64,000 bases of DNA from Owenia fusiformis (taxonomy: Eukaryota > Annelida > Polychaeta > Sabellida > Oweniidae): positions 11,659,181 through 11,723,180 of the forward strand of contig CAIIXF020000010.1 of assembly GCA_903813345.2 (NCBI GenBank). Direction: 5' to 3'. The notes under the pieces are model-generated. The model was not told the origin of the DNA. It saw only the letters and a list, made by a program, of their open reading frames with translations, and searched no databases. Positions 46,501 through 64,000 of this stretch are shown piece after piece; within the stretch, counting starts at the first letter, position 1; each line of letters opens with the position of its first letter. The position numbers were made by a program, and so were the translations under genes.

Positions 46501-49500
46501 TAGACATTAATAGTATTACTGGAATTCCAAAAAATCATAAGGCCTATAGCAACAATCATGTGAACTTCAGGTCAAAATTCCAATGCTCCCTTGGCCAATC
46601 AAATCAGTTCATTGCATTTGTTTCATCAATGCTCTCAATATCATAATTATTCCACATGCAAATACTGTACTACCGGTTAATTTGCGAGTTTAAATTTTAT
46701 GAATTTTGAGAAATACCAATTTTGCGGCCATTAAATTTTGCGGATATCAAAGGTTTAACTTCCATTATTCTCTGAATCCTCAAAATTAATTTATCTTATC
46801 TACAGTAATTACACCTACCCAATATCATATACTTTGGATAAGATTTACAATCTCTAGATCTTAGTCAATGGCATGTTGCACCTCAGCCTTTAATTGGCGA
46901 TATTCGCGAATATTAATTTTCGTAATTTTTACACAACCGCGAAAAGCACGAAACTAAATTGCACGCGAAAAATATCGGGAGTACAGTACATTGAAACCAT
47001 ACACTCTTATATTTCATAAGAATTTGCAATCAAGCCTAACAAATCTATTGGCAAAATATTAAAAGGCCAGCAAATGTACACATGCTAAAGTGATGAAACT
47101 TTAATGAATTTTAATTTTGCCTATACTGAGATGTGTTAAACTCTATTTGGGTTAGATTTATTCGGCTACACCCTCTACTTACAGCCTTAACATGCCTCCT
47201 ATCGGCTATCACCCGCTTCAAAATCATAACAGGTTCCTTTATATCTTCCTTTATCTTCTGTTTAAGAAAAGCTGTTAGCTATCAGCTGTATTTTTGTCAA
47301 TCAAGATTTCTCTTCATCTGTGAATTACCTGAGTCTCAGGAATTACTCAGCGAGAAACCAAAATGGCAATTTTGATGGAAAGACACAAAGTACCAGTCAA
47401 AATCTCTGAAGATTTCCGGGCAAACAATGGCAGCTCTCCCAGTTAGGTTTTAGACTGTCTTCTCATATTTTGTCAATTTTATTCAATTTCAAGTATTGTT
47501 TAGAGTTGTGCGTTCAACATATTCGAGAAGTCAATAGCTATAATAAATCTGCAGATTTTGCTCGCATTTATGTAAGCTTTTCTCTTTTGACGGATACTTT
47601 GTGTCTTTCCTTGAAATCATGACAGGTGTAACTGATCTACTGAAATCAACTTCAAGTGCTTACTACTATCTCCCAATGTGAGCTACATCAGTGCTTTTTG
47701 TTGAGAAAATATGTAAGTTATTAGCCGCTTTTTTGCCGATCAGGATTTAAATTCTCTTTATCTGTCATGTACCTAGCAAGATTCAGAGATTTTGACTTGT
47801 ACGTCATGTCTTTCCGTCAAAACTTCCATTTTTGGTTTCTTGGTAAAGAGTAGCTTCTCAATGTATAATGAGAATTTGCTGTTCGGCACAGAAGCAACTT
47901 TTAATTTTTTTTCGATTTTCGCGGAGGACACTAACACAATTTTGAAGCGGTTGATAGGGGGCTCTAAAGGCTGTTCTAACATATCAGTCACAGCCTCTGA
48001 AAGAGCTAGATCTAAGGCTCTAGCTTTAGGCTAGTCTAAGTCCTATAGATCTAGTAGTCTAGGCCTAGAGTCATAGCCCAGGCATAGGCCCGTAAAAATG
48101 TAAAGAAATAAAGCTTACAGCATGTTCTATTTAAGTGAATTTGACTCATGTTATACATGTTCCGGGCCTATGCCTAGTATAGTCCCGCAGAAGAAGATAG
48201 AATGTAAAAATCAAATTGAAAATCAAAATAATCGAACGAAAAAAAATTGAAAAAGTTGAAAATTCGATTTCGATTCAATTTGATTTTCTGCCATTATAAA
48301 TGAAATACTGTACTTACCAACATGTTTCTCGGATATATATGTTGTTCTTACTTTATCTTCGCCGAAGATCGATGTTTATTTATATATAACAATCGAATAA
48401 TCGACATAATTCAAACTCATCACTACGACACAAAAATATATCACTTTCGAAACCATGTAAACTGCTAAGATGACGTCATTTATATCCGGGATTGCTTTGC
48501 AAACTCCACACAACAGACTGTCCCATCTTTTCTCCTGCTTTCTCCCGATGCAATTCATACATTACTCGGAGATTACTGTCAAACGTTCCAAGTTTTACAA
48601 TTTTAGCATGTTTATTACGATCTAATTCCTGCCAGTATCAATGAATAAATCTATTGACCAACAGATTGGAAATATGTATTCCAGCGATACCCTCATTTTG
48701 ACGAAAGAATGGTACAAATATGTCCACTATTTATCGAGATATCGTGTAGAAAAATTGAAGAAAGACATCGCTTAAGAAATTTCTATTTCTAGACTGAACT
48801 GTTCACGCTCGCAAGTGGCATCTCCAACTCCATATATGGGCAAAAAGGTGGAGTTAACAATAAGCAATGCAGGGATTGACACGATTGAACCCGATTGACA
48901 CGAAGAAGTCTCGATGAATCTCGCTTAAACTCCGCCCCTTCTTCGTGAAAAATCACGTGAATTCCGGCTTTTGCTGGGACATATCCGGGCATCTCGGCTT
49001 CGAACCCAATCAGAAGTTTCAATTTTGACTGGCGCCGCATACATTATCTCAAGTCTCACCCAATATATTTATGTATACGTTAATCATCAGCTTACTTGGA
49101 AGCGTGATCATGATGAATGTTATTAATATAAATATAGTAATACTCGAATGGGTGGCAAGTTTAAGAAAGTGTAAGAAGATGTGTTTCAAACATTCCTGAC
49201 AAATCTAAGAATAGTTGATAGGGTGGGCCAAAAAACGCCACTTTTTTTTCAAGACACTATAACTTTTTTATTTTCCAACCTACATACCCCAAATTTTGCA
49301 GTTATATAGTGCCAAGGGTTCTTAGTAATAATATAATGTAACAAGTCCTTCAACTGGGATTATATTTGATCTAAAAAGAAGAGTTCAATTGGTCCGCCAC
49401 CCCATTTGAAGATAAATTTTAGTTTTAGTCGCCTTGCTGATATAGCAGTATCAATGAAATGTTAGCTATATTTTTTTCAATGTGTCTTAATTGCCAGCTT

Positions 49501-51099
49501 TCACAGGCTGGTATCGAAAGATTTGTCCGCTGTGACGGAGCATGCTATTTTTCATAAAAACACTAAGAATGCTTCACGATTTAATTTTTAACTCATATGT
49601 TTCGTTATATCAAAGATAATTACTTACTCCATGCAATGGATATATCATTTGCGTGTAACCTTCACTTCTGTTTGAAGTCCAATAACGCTAGGAGTAAAAT
49701 CTATTGAAAACGGCGCCAGAGTATCAAACTCTAAAATGTACCATTTCTTTTTTAACTTTTTAATGGCATGATATAGTGACACGATAATATTAACATATGT
49801 TTTCAGCATAACTCTGAATGTATTAATGAGATATAAATGCATTTGGGTCTTTTAAATCTTTTTATAAAAAATAATATTAATATTTTTTGTCCGCTGTGAC
49901 GGAGCATTTTCACAGTTCACATTTGCAACTGCTCCGTCACAGCGGACAAAAAAATTAAACATTATTTTTTATAAAAGAATTAAAAAGACCAAATACATCA
50001 ACATCTCATTTATACCTTCATAGTTATGCTGAAACCATGTGTAAATATTATCGTGTCACTATATCGTGCCATTAGAAAGTTAAACAAGAAATGGTACATT
50101 TTGAAGTATGATACTCCGGCGCCATTTTCAATAGCTTTTCTTCCCAGCGTAATTGGACTTCAAACAGAAGTGAAAGTTATCCGCAAATGATATATCCATT
50201 GCACGGAGTAAGTAATTTTGTATGGTATAACGAAACATATGAGTTAAAAAATAAATCGTGAAGTATTCTTAGTGTTTTTATGAAAAATAGCATGCTCCGT
50301 CACAGCGGACAAATATTTCGATACCAGCCTGTGAGGCTTTAGTTAAGCAATTTTTTAGATCGGGTGCCTTCATACCATCTCCTGGAGACCTCCCCATGCC
50401 CTATACTCACTTGGGTTTGAATTAGGGCTATTAGCTTGTGGTCATCAGGGCGTATCAGTTTAGGAACATTATGCAAATTATGCTTATTTCTCATGGCACA
50501 CCACATGTTTAAGTGAGGCGCTGGTGACATATTTTATTCAAGTAAAAGTGTATAATTCATGATCAATGGCTAGATAACAACCTCAAGTTTCATTTGGTAC
50601 ATGAATTATGATTTTGTATCAAAAATTAAAAAAGCTATAGCATTTTGAAAAAAATTGTCGTTTTTTTGGGCCCACCCTGTATATTGCAGGGGCGTAGCCA
50701 GCTTTCAGTCAGGGGGTGCGATCGCCTAAAAAATCTGTTTTCAGTCAGAGGGGTGCGGTTGTGGCATAAACAAGCCAAAAAATAGGATTTCTTCAAAATT
50801 GAGCTAGAAGCTTCAAATAAAAAGCATTTTAAAGCTATTTTCTTCTTCTATTTAACCCCCCCCCCTCCCCCTGCTACGCCTACATGATATTGTATTACAT
50901 TTAATACTACAATTACAGGGATATTATAAGAATATCTTAGACCGAGTATTATAGTACTGAATGTGACATTGAATCTCGTGACTCCATACACTTAAAATGG
51001 GTTTTGACTGAAATTAAAATGTTGTTACTCAATATAAATCTTACCTGATACGATGCAACCCTGGGCAAATACACCAAGAATTATAGCAATCGTTTTCAT
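40557..51099 (-). CDS. Secreted two-vWA-domain protein, copy B (tandem paralogue)
   Basis: Coding exons (minus strand): 51099-51045 (signal peptide MKTIAIILGVFAQGCIVS), 43097-42667, 42370-42190, 41846-41529, 41375-41197, 40661-40557; 422 residues. Exon phases equal copy A throughout, and four of the six exon lengths are the same. vWA 1 (CLDVVFSLDVSCS, MMTDGVTAP) and vWA 2 (IYIIDVSNS-type start, RTDLALLAAREV, LATDGGTYP) keep intact MIDAS residues. The exon after vWA 1 is four codons longer than in A, with a lysine-rich insertion (SKPKSKKQ). The first coding intron is 7.9 kb and packed with transposon pieces. The shared structure shows a tandem whole-gene duplication including the promoter. Role as for copy A: extracellular, ligand unknown. 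Confidence 0.88.
40885..40985. mobile_element. Shortened GTCACATTTGCTCC MITE copy
   Basis: Has ends TGGGTCACATTTGCTCC and GGAGCAAATGTGACCAAGGCA with the CGCCCGGCCGATTGAGTATT core in one arm only. It is 26 bp from the full copy at 41011, in the last intron of vWA copy B. Confidence 0.7.
41011..41150. mobile_element. 140-bp palindromic MITE, second full copy
   Basis: Nearly identical to the copy inside the Tc1 element at 19300-19439 and of the same length, from TGCCTTGGTCACATTTG to CAAATGTGACCCAGGCA. It ends 46 bp before the exon-6 splice donor of vWA copy B. Confidence 0.8.
43435..43525. repeat. ATGCATCGATGT-rich repeat
   Basis: ATCGATGT/ACATCGCGA words recur several times, with TGCATCGATGT twice about 36 bp apart. 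In the large intron of vWA copy B. No function assigned. Confidence 0.4.
43640..49200. repeat. Transposon-rich intron of vWA copy B
   Basis: No exon found. Repeated segments include GGATTAGACAGGTTTTACTG at 44527 and 46472, a diverged version at 46252 (pogo/Tigger-like ends), a recurrent TGCGAATGCAAAAACCTCGAAATC-type unit at about 46150 and 46400 (approximate), an A/T-rich tail of AATTCAATT type near 43640 that could be the 3' end of a LINE, and a CTAG-rich tract at 48005-48070. Around 48900-49050 a GC-richer patch (CTCCGCCCC, CACGTG, CCCAATCAG) may be an old promoter-like sequence. Confidence 0.45.
45405..45660. mobile_element. Single arm of the 32-kb foldback family
   Basis: Carries TTCGCAACAG, GGTCATATGTTGAATT, GAGACAGGGAAGGTGCAAAG and CTGATTTTCA in the same order as the left arm at 32060-32280, so it is a diverged relative. 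The matching right arm is absent or unrecognisable. Confidence 0.65.
49217..50683. mobile_element. Element with ATAGGGTGGGCC ends containing a giant palindrome
   Basis: ATAGGGTGGGCCAAAAAACG at the left is mirrored by GTTTTTTTGGGCCCACCCTGTAT at the right. The outer parts between these ends and the inner palindrome differ from each other; the right part holds a 63-codon minus-strand frame (MSPAPHLNMWCAMRNKHNLH) that may be transposase debris. Confidence 0.6.
49495..50337. repeat. ~0.84-kb near-perfect palindrome
   Basis: Two arms of roughly 410 bp in inverted orientation surround a centre of under 20 bp (CACAGTTCACATTTGCAA region at about 49910-49927). The word TTTGTCCGCTGTGACGGAGC occurs at both ends of each arm, four times in all (near 49520, 49889, 49931 and 50292). 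The arms differ by scattered substitutions and small indels only. It lies in the first coding intron of vWA copy B. Confidence 0.85.
50690..50880. repeat. GGGGCGTAGCCAGC...GTGCGATCGC repeat
   Basis: The fullest copy of the dispersed family also seen at 9390, 13395, 15045 and 32885. Downstream it includes AAATTGAGCTAGAAGCTTC, a sequence shared with the arms of the foldback element at 14683-15464. Confidence 0.65.
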
Positions 51100-51887
51100 G
51101 ATACGTGTAGCTCTGAAATAGATATTAACAATTAGATGTATTCCTGGCAGTGAAAAGCCAAGCAAATGTTTGCTATTAAAATTTTGATGTAACCCCAATG
51201 GTCCTTTTCCATATAGCTTTGAAATCTCGTTAAAGTCTCGTTTTTAATGATATTTTAGTATATCTGCATTTTTAACCATTGAAGACTAACATTTTCTTCA
51301 GGCATACTTGACTTGAATTCTGTGTGTAATTTTCTATCAAAACAACTTCGATTTGCACCATTGTTTACATTTATTCAAATTCTAATGATTTTTTAGTTGT
51401 CTACAAAAAGGTCGGGCTAAATCCCCATTGACACAATGATGAAAAACCTTTAAAAGTTCATTTACAAGGATTGCGATTCTAATGTGAAATCACAATCCAC
51501 ATGTCAATAAGATCATATAGTTATATTCCAATGGTGTTTTAAGTTGATCCAAATGGAATTACTTCTAAAATCGAGAAGTTAAGTGACTCTGGCAATACAT
51601 TTACATGTAGTCTAGCCTTACTCAGCCCTACCAATACCCATGATGCCATCTATTTTCCATTTATATGGAAAAGGTCAACCGTATGCATGTGTCAGAAGTC
51701 AATACTGATAAATAAAGAGCTTTTGAGATATATCTTTAAATTATATTGCAATTTTATTTGACCTACATTTGTCTTTGTAAATCAAATATAATAGAATATA
51801 AACTGGTAGTGTCCATGGTTGCTTTTTAGTGTGAATCAATCAATATATTCAATGAGAATATCTGGAAATTGTTAAATTACAAAATAC

Positions 51888-52085
51888 CTCTTTATTTGGC
51901 CCTATTCGGTGGTCCAGCTTGTAATCCAGAGTTATAAAGGATATTATTTAGATCCATTGGCGTATATTACTCCCTTTATTGTAAGTTTATTGCTTGATTT
52001 ATTGTTCATTTATTCTAATATTGACATAATAGCGAAAATCTAATTGTAAATTGAATAAAATGTCACAGACCTACAAGCGATATGT
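51888..52085 (-). promoter_or_regulatory. TATA promoter and non-coding first exon of vWA copy B
   Basis: Minus strand: CTTTATAAC (TATA core 51939-51932), then GGATTACAAGCTGGACCACC, then a donor AATAAAGAG/GTATTT ending the exon at 51888. Upstream the plus-strand blocks TTACTCCCTTTATTGTA and TGACATAATAGCGAAAAT are shared, in order, with the region 40140-40210 of copy A. Confidence 0.7.
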
Positions 52086-52887
52086 CAATCAATCATCTGC
52101 CATATAAGATTGTTTTTTTAATCATAACTACTGAGAATGCTTTCCTAGAAGGAATAGGCAATGTCAAACATTGCTTTGTTTATTAGATTTGATGACAATA
52201 GCATCTCATGTTTTTATCGTCTTTATCCATTATCTTCGTAGCACTAGGATGTTAGAAGTCATGACCACCATTTACGGTTGACATCAATATCATTTTCATA
52301 TCAATCCTGGAAATCGATCGATCATTGCCATTCTTTCAACTTAATTTGTATTTGAAGTAAACTGTTTATTTCTGACATGTATTTCGTATTCATAATGTAA
52401 GGTTTGGATTAATTACTTAAAAATTTATAGATTTGCTAAAGTAATGAGGAAAGTTGGGATATCGTTACTTTTTAAGCATTTGCGTAGTAAATGATATGCA
52501 AAGAAATGAAGAAATAGTCTTTAGAAAGAAAAGTGTTACATACTCTGAAAATGTTCTAGACAACTCAAGTACACATTCTTCAGCCTCGGTCTCTTTTAAA
52601 TGTGTGTAGCAGGCGGGCAGGGTACCTGGCTGTATCTGAACTTTTAAATTTCCCGCGTAAAGCTCAATTAAAGTTCAATCATCCTCAGTCTATGAGCTAC
52701 GGTACTAATCATTTTCTCAATTTCGTTCGTTCAAAGCAATCCTTGAGCATAAAATGTTCATAACAAATTCAAAATATGTAGATATATTCCATAATCAACA
52801 TGTATTTACCTGAAGTGGGCAAACAAATGAGAGAAATACAAGATCAACATCAAACGGATTACTTAGACTGAGGTACGTTGCTACATG

Positions 52888-52927
52888 TGACGTCACCTTG
52901 TTTTCATTTATTCCAATATGGCGGACG
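52888..52927 (+). promoter_or_regulatory. Candidate promoter: CRE plus YY1-like site
   Basis: TGACGTCA (52888-52895) followed 20 bp later by AATATGGCGGAC (52916-52927), a match to the YY1/initiator-type motif often found at transcription starts. The TTC24-like gene begins with an exon that has an acceptor (56244) before its ATG, so a leader exon must lie upstream; this is a reasonable place, but the link is inference. Confidence 0.3.
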
Positions 52928-53933
52928 AATGAAAAATCTGATTTCCAACTTCAAATGTAATATATTGTAAATTGTGTAGATTATATTGGTTTGTAAGAGC
53001 TGTGTATGATAGAATAAAAATAAGAGGTGAGTTTCTGAATGTTTATATATGTGTTGTATCATGTGTATGACCGTACAAATATCTGAAAATTGAGTTTTTC
53101 TTGATCTTGTCGAACTTGAACTTGAACATGTGAAGTTCAAAAGTTGAACTTCAATTTTTCAAAGATTAGAAAATAAAATCAATTTTCAAGTTCAGTTGAA
53201 GAAGTTGAACATCATGATGATCATATTTATAGAAGTATTATTATTTAATTTCTTCAGTCTTCCTTACAGCTTTAGAACTTTGCTCGAAGTGTGAGGTAAT
53301 GTCGACATGAGAAATGGGGTAACTTCAAAGCAAGGTGTCAAAGGTACCTGTTACACTGCTGGGTTGAGTCTAACGAACCATTTTTGTAACGAAGGTTAGA
53401 GAAAAAATTGTGTCCACACTGGCTTAATCCAACCCTAACGAAGCAATTATTTGGTGTTACACTGCATTTAAAATGCTTCGTTGCGCGTGCGCATTACTCA
53501 TCTGCCCCACCCACTTATTATGATTAATATTTTTATTCCTTTGATATAAACCATTGATCAAACTCAAAAATCTAATTTTTAATCTTTATTTTAACAAATC
53601 AGCACAGAAAAAGACTAGTTCAAAATTCTCGGGAAAATAAAACAAGCTGAATGTGATCATTCCGTACACATGTCCATACATTTTTCCTATCATTTCGATT
53701 TTTATATATTTCAGCTGTCAATACGATTACAAGTATTGTTTTCATTTTCTATTATTTCCTTTGGAAAACATATGGAATAAAATAGGCCTATGTTAATTAC
53801 TAGGAGGAATTGGATTTGGGGTTTATACTAGTATGTAATATCGTATAAAAACGTTCAATTTCCAAATGGACTTCTCAGTTATATTTCAAATAGTGAAGCC
53901 ATTACTAAAATATCTCGGTGTTCGGCTGGTGGT

Positions 53934-54303
53934 TTATTAATTTGAATTTTCGACCTTCCAGATGCTTGAAAATCAAGGATTGCAAGTCTCATACTGTACC
54001 GTTTTTCTTCAAACCTATACCATTAAAAGCAAAACAAAATTGCCTCTCTGTCGGTGCATTACTTTATTGTAAAGAGTCCTCGTTCTAGCAGCGTTTTGGT
54101 CCCCAGCTGTTAGAAAGGCCTTTTTACAGCTAGGGACCAAAATGCCGCTGGAAGTAGGGACTCTGTTTAGGAGAATAATGTACCACCAGAAAGGGATTTT
54201 TGTTATGCTTTGAATGGAACAAGTTTGAAGAAAAACGGTGCAGTATGAGACTCGTAATCCTTGATTTTCAAACATCCGGTAGGTCAAAAGTTCAAATTAA
54301 CGG
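53934..54303. mobile_element. ~370-bp foldback MITE
   Basis: TTAATTTGAATTTTCGACC pairs imperfectly with GGTCAAAAGTTCAAATTAA. Inner arms pair well (CTTGAAAATCAAGGATT / AATCCTTGATTTTCAAA; AGCAGCGTTTTGGTCCC / GGGACCAAAATGCCGCT). The centre is CAGCTGTTAGAAAGG. Intergenic. Confidence 0.8.
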
Positions 54304-54309
54304 TCGAAG

Positions 54310-56244
54310 TTAGAACCGTGTGTACTATTTCATGACTTATTCATTTTAATATGAATATTACCCGTCTCGCCAATACTCCATGCATATTTGAGTGAGTTTG
54401 ACATAAATTAGTATGTTAATCCATCAGCCGTCCGTTGAATTCGCAAATAGGAAGACATTTGAATATCAGTTGTAAGCATCGTCTTACGACACATCAATAG
54501 TGTTTGGGGCTGGCCTAAAACATGCAGCCTCTCTGTGGCAAATATCTGTCGACAAGAAACAATTTTGGCCACCGTTCCTTGTCCGCAGGTTTTACCGTAT
54601 TTGTATACGGAAGTTTTGAAACGTTAATTAATTCAATATATTTAAACATGAAGTTTAAATTCAATTACAATTTAAAATCGTCGAAGAATAAAATAATGGA
54701 ACGACTAGTACAAGTACATGTATTGCAATGGGGTGATAGCCTGTTGAATACGATTTCTGAAGAGGGACATTTTCGAATCAATCAAATCTGTTATATTCCC
54801 TGATGTGATTCACCGGGAAGCAATTGTATCAGTATCATGGTATTAACACCTTTAGAATTACATTCAAGGTATAATTCATATTTAGTTTCCAATACTGCAC
54901 CAAAAGCGAATGTTGTGATGTTTCAATTTTAGTTTGTTGTTTATCTTTTTTTGATTTAAGGGGTAGTCTTATTTCAATGCATCATTCTTAAACTTTAAAT
55001 GTAAGCGGCTAATTTACACCCCAATTTAAACTAACTTTAGATATAGCAATTAAACCTCAATTTAACAAATATTCTGGCAGGTGGAAAACCTAAAATAATG
55101 GTGTCACATGTACTGTTTGAATTTGAATCAGTCAGAAATTAATGTTATTTTATCAAAGATGAATAAATAAATTTCTTCATGATGCTATATTCTTAGAGAT
55201 TGCGTCATCATAACATAAACACTGTATGTCTGAGTTCTGCCAATACATATAGGCTGACCTTGGGAGACCTTGACCTTGGGAGGCCCTTTATTTGGGCAAG
55301 AACCAGAAGTGAGAAACTTCCATTAGCTCCAACATTGCAGTATTGCAATGCAAGGATTTTGACATGTGACAATTGACCATTCAAAACCATCTCAAAACAT
55401 TACAGATTTGCCTCAATAAACAAAGCAAACTATGACTTGTTTGTCAATGATATGATTGAAAATTTCTTCCGAATTTCAATATATTGTGCAATGAAATTGA
55501 TATTCATCTGAGAACATATTTGTATTTTCATGATGAATTGTCCAAGATTTGTTTACGAAAAGTGTACTTCTTTTGACTGTGCATAAATAATGAGCTAACG
55601 CTGCAGTGCCATTGCTGATTGGTCAAAGTTGACAGACAATAACAAACTGTTGGTAAAGCATATGTAAAATTTAAAGGTGAAACTAACATTTAAAAATAAA
55701 AAAGACACCGACTTAGGCAAGGCTAAATTACCCCAGACCAGTGGAGAATATAAAAAGCACTAATTTAAAAACAATTATGATTTGTACAGCATTTATTTTA
55801 TGTCTAAGCTTTGGACCTATCAAATCCCAATAAATACAAAACCAGTTTCATTGAAAAGATCAAAAATACTTTAACAAAAAGACATCATTCTATTTCATTC
55901 TTATCCCATCATAATGTTATGCCTAACCCAACAAGATACAGCATACTGAGCAGTAGTATTGAATGTTCAAGTCTCATTACTTAAAACAACCTTTAAACAA
56001 ACAGCCAAGTTCCTGACAGAATAGAGAGGGATTGCTCCCTGGAGACTTTAATCTCATGCAAAATATATTAATGCAAAATAAGGAAGGTTAAAAATCCCAT
56101 GATTCAATGATCCACATTCCATTTTAGCATTTTCTGATTGGATTCAAGAGAGTTGAATTTTCCTCCTGAAAATGGTATCTTGGTAAACTAGCATGCGTAG
56201 GTGTAATAATGTGATCATAACCAGAGTTTTCTAATCAATTTCAG
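54310..56244. other. Intergenic / TTC24 leader intron
   Basis: No coding exon recognised. Part is probably the first intron of the TTC24-like gene. One end-like piece of the TTGGGCAAGGCTA MITE family lies at about 55705-55726. Confidence 0.4.
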
Positions 56245-56271
56245 GAGTGAATTAGATTATGATACGTTACT

Positions 56272-63349
<7,078 letters not shown>

Positions 63350-64000
63350 GTAAAAATAGAGTTTAGATATACATCATCTTGAAAGAACATGTTGCATGTA
63401 CTTGTTTGACATGATAGCTTAATGTCCATTACCCCAAATCTGGGCATAAATCACTGACCAGGGGAAGGTGACTTGTCACAGTGATGTGTTATCCTTTTTT
63501 GGCAAAAAATCGATTTCAAGGTATACATTTAATCACTTTGTGTATGTATATTCTATATTTTTTGTAAAATTGTCATTTGACTTTTGCAAACAAATGTAGG
63601 TATAGACAGATGTCACGTCACGTGGGCTTTTACATCTTCAGTTATTAGCATGGTACTGATTTCTCTGTACGGTGTTTAGATTCATGCTTCATCACACATT
63701 ATAGAGCTGAAATGAGAGAATGAAAATGTCATTTAATACAATTGTAGATATTTAGTGTTCAATAATTTGCATGGTCAATTCATGCTCATTGGTTTAGCTG
63801 CAAGTTTTCTATAATAAGCTTTATCCTAATGTATCAGTTTTCAATTGTGACATCATACACACATTATGTACTTAATAGAACAAAGAGTTATTCCAATTTA
63901 CAATTTAATAACAAATCATTTAAGCTGCATTAACATTTCTAATGGTGACACATCTAAAGCTGTTCATACAAATGAGAAAAACATACAACTATAAATTAAT

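Noticed and set aside
48789-49040. 83-codon minus-strand frame in a GC-richer patch
   Set aside because: No domain and no splice support; base composition alone can explain the frame.
50339-50530. 63-codon minus-strand frame
   Set aside because: Possible transposase debris within an inverted-end element; no catalytic motif visible.

Overview
This is animal genomic DNA: AT-rich, with small exons, GT-AG introns, a high density of short DNA transposons and a few TATA-type promoters. There are no operons or bacterial signals. The gene content (SEL1L3-like, TTC24-like, secreted WAP and vWA proteins, an RFamide-type neuropeptide precursor) and the repeats (CTTGAAGGTCAAGGTCA-type and GTGACATATTG-type dispersed repeats) suggest a marine invertebrate bilaterian, perhaps a lophotrochozoan. 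The phylum is inference only.

Layout. 0.1-10.0 kb (+): the last ten exons of a SEL1L3-type Sel1-repeat membrane protein. Its 6-kb intron holds a 4.9-kb LTR element in antisense orientation, with identical LTRs, a tRNA-Leu primer-binding site and no gag/pol. 10.7-11.1 kb: decayed mariner-type transposase tail. 11.3-16.4 kb (-): a secreted protein with two WAP (four-disulfide core) domains; its first intron holds a 782-bp foldback element with a 10-bp target duplication. 16.5-18.6 kb: 604-bp tandem repeats and other dispersed repeats. 19.0-20.7 kb: a Tc1 element with an uninterrupted DD34E transposase and a palindromic MITE in its leader. 20.8-24.2 kb: no intact gene, but a decayed extra copy of the SEL1L3 last exon and a mariner-type MITE. 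24.6-29.4 kb (+): a three-exon secreted precursor ending in IRFGRK-stop, predicted to give a 38-residue RFamide peptide. 31.1-31.6 kb (-): a single-exon type II membrane/coiled-coil protein. 32-35 kb: foldback and mariner relics.

35.0-52.1 kb (-): two tandem paralogous genes, each with a TATA promoter, a non-coding first exon, a signal-peptide exon and five exons encoding two vWA domains with complete MIDAS motifs. The exon phases are identical and most exon lengths are identical. The large intron of the second copy holds many transposon pieces, including an almost perfect 0.84-kb palindrome. 56.2 kb to past the end (+): a TTC24-type TPR protein, with a 44-bp minisatellite that begins at one of its splice donors.

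All exon models were built by hand from splice consensus, phase and protein continuity; no alignment or transcript data were available. Family assignments are from recognition of motifs.
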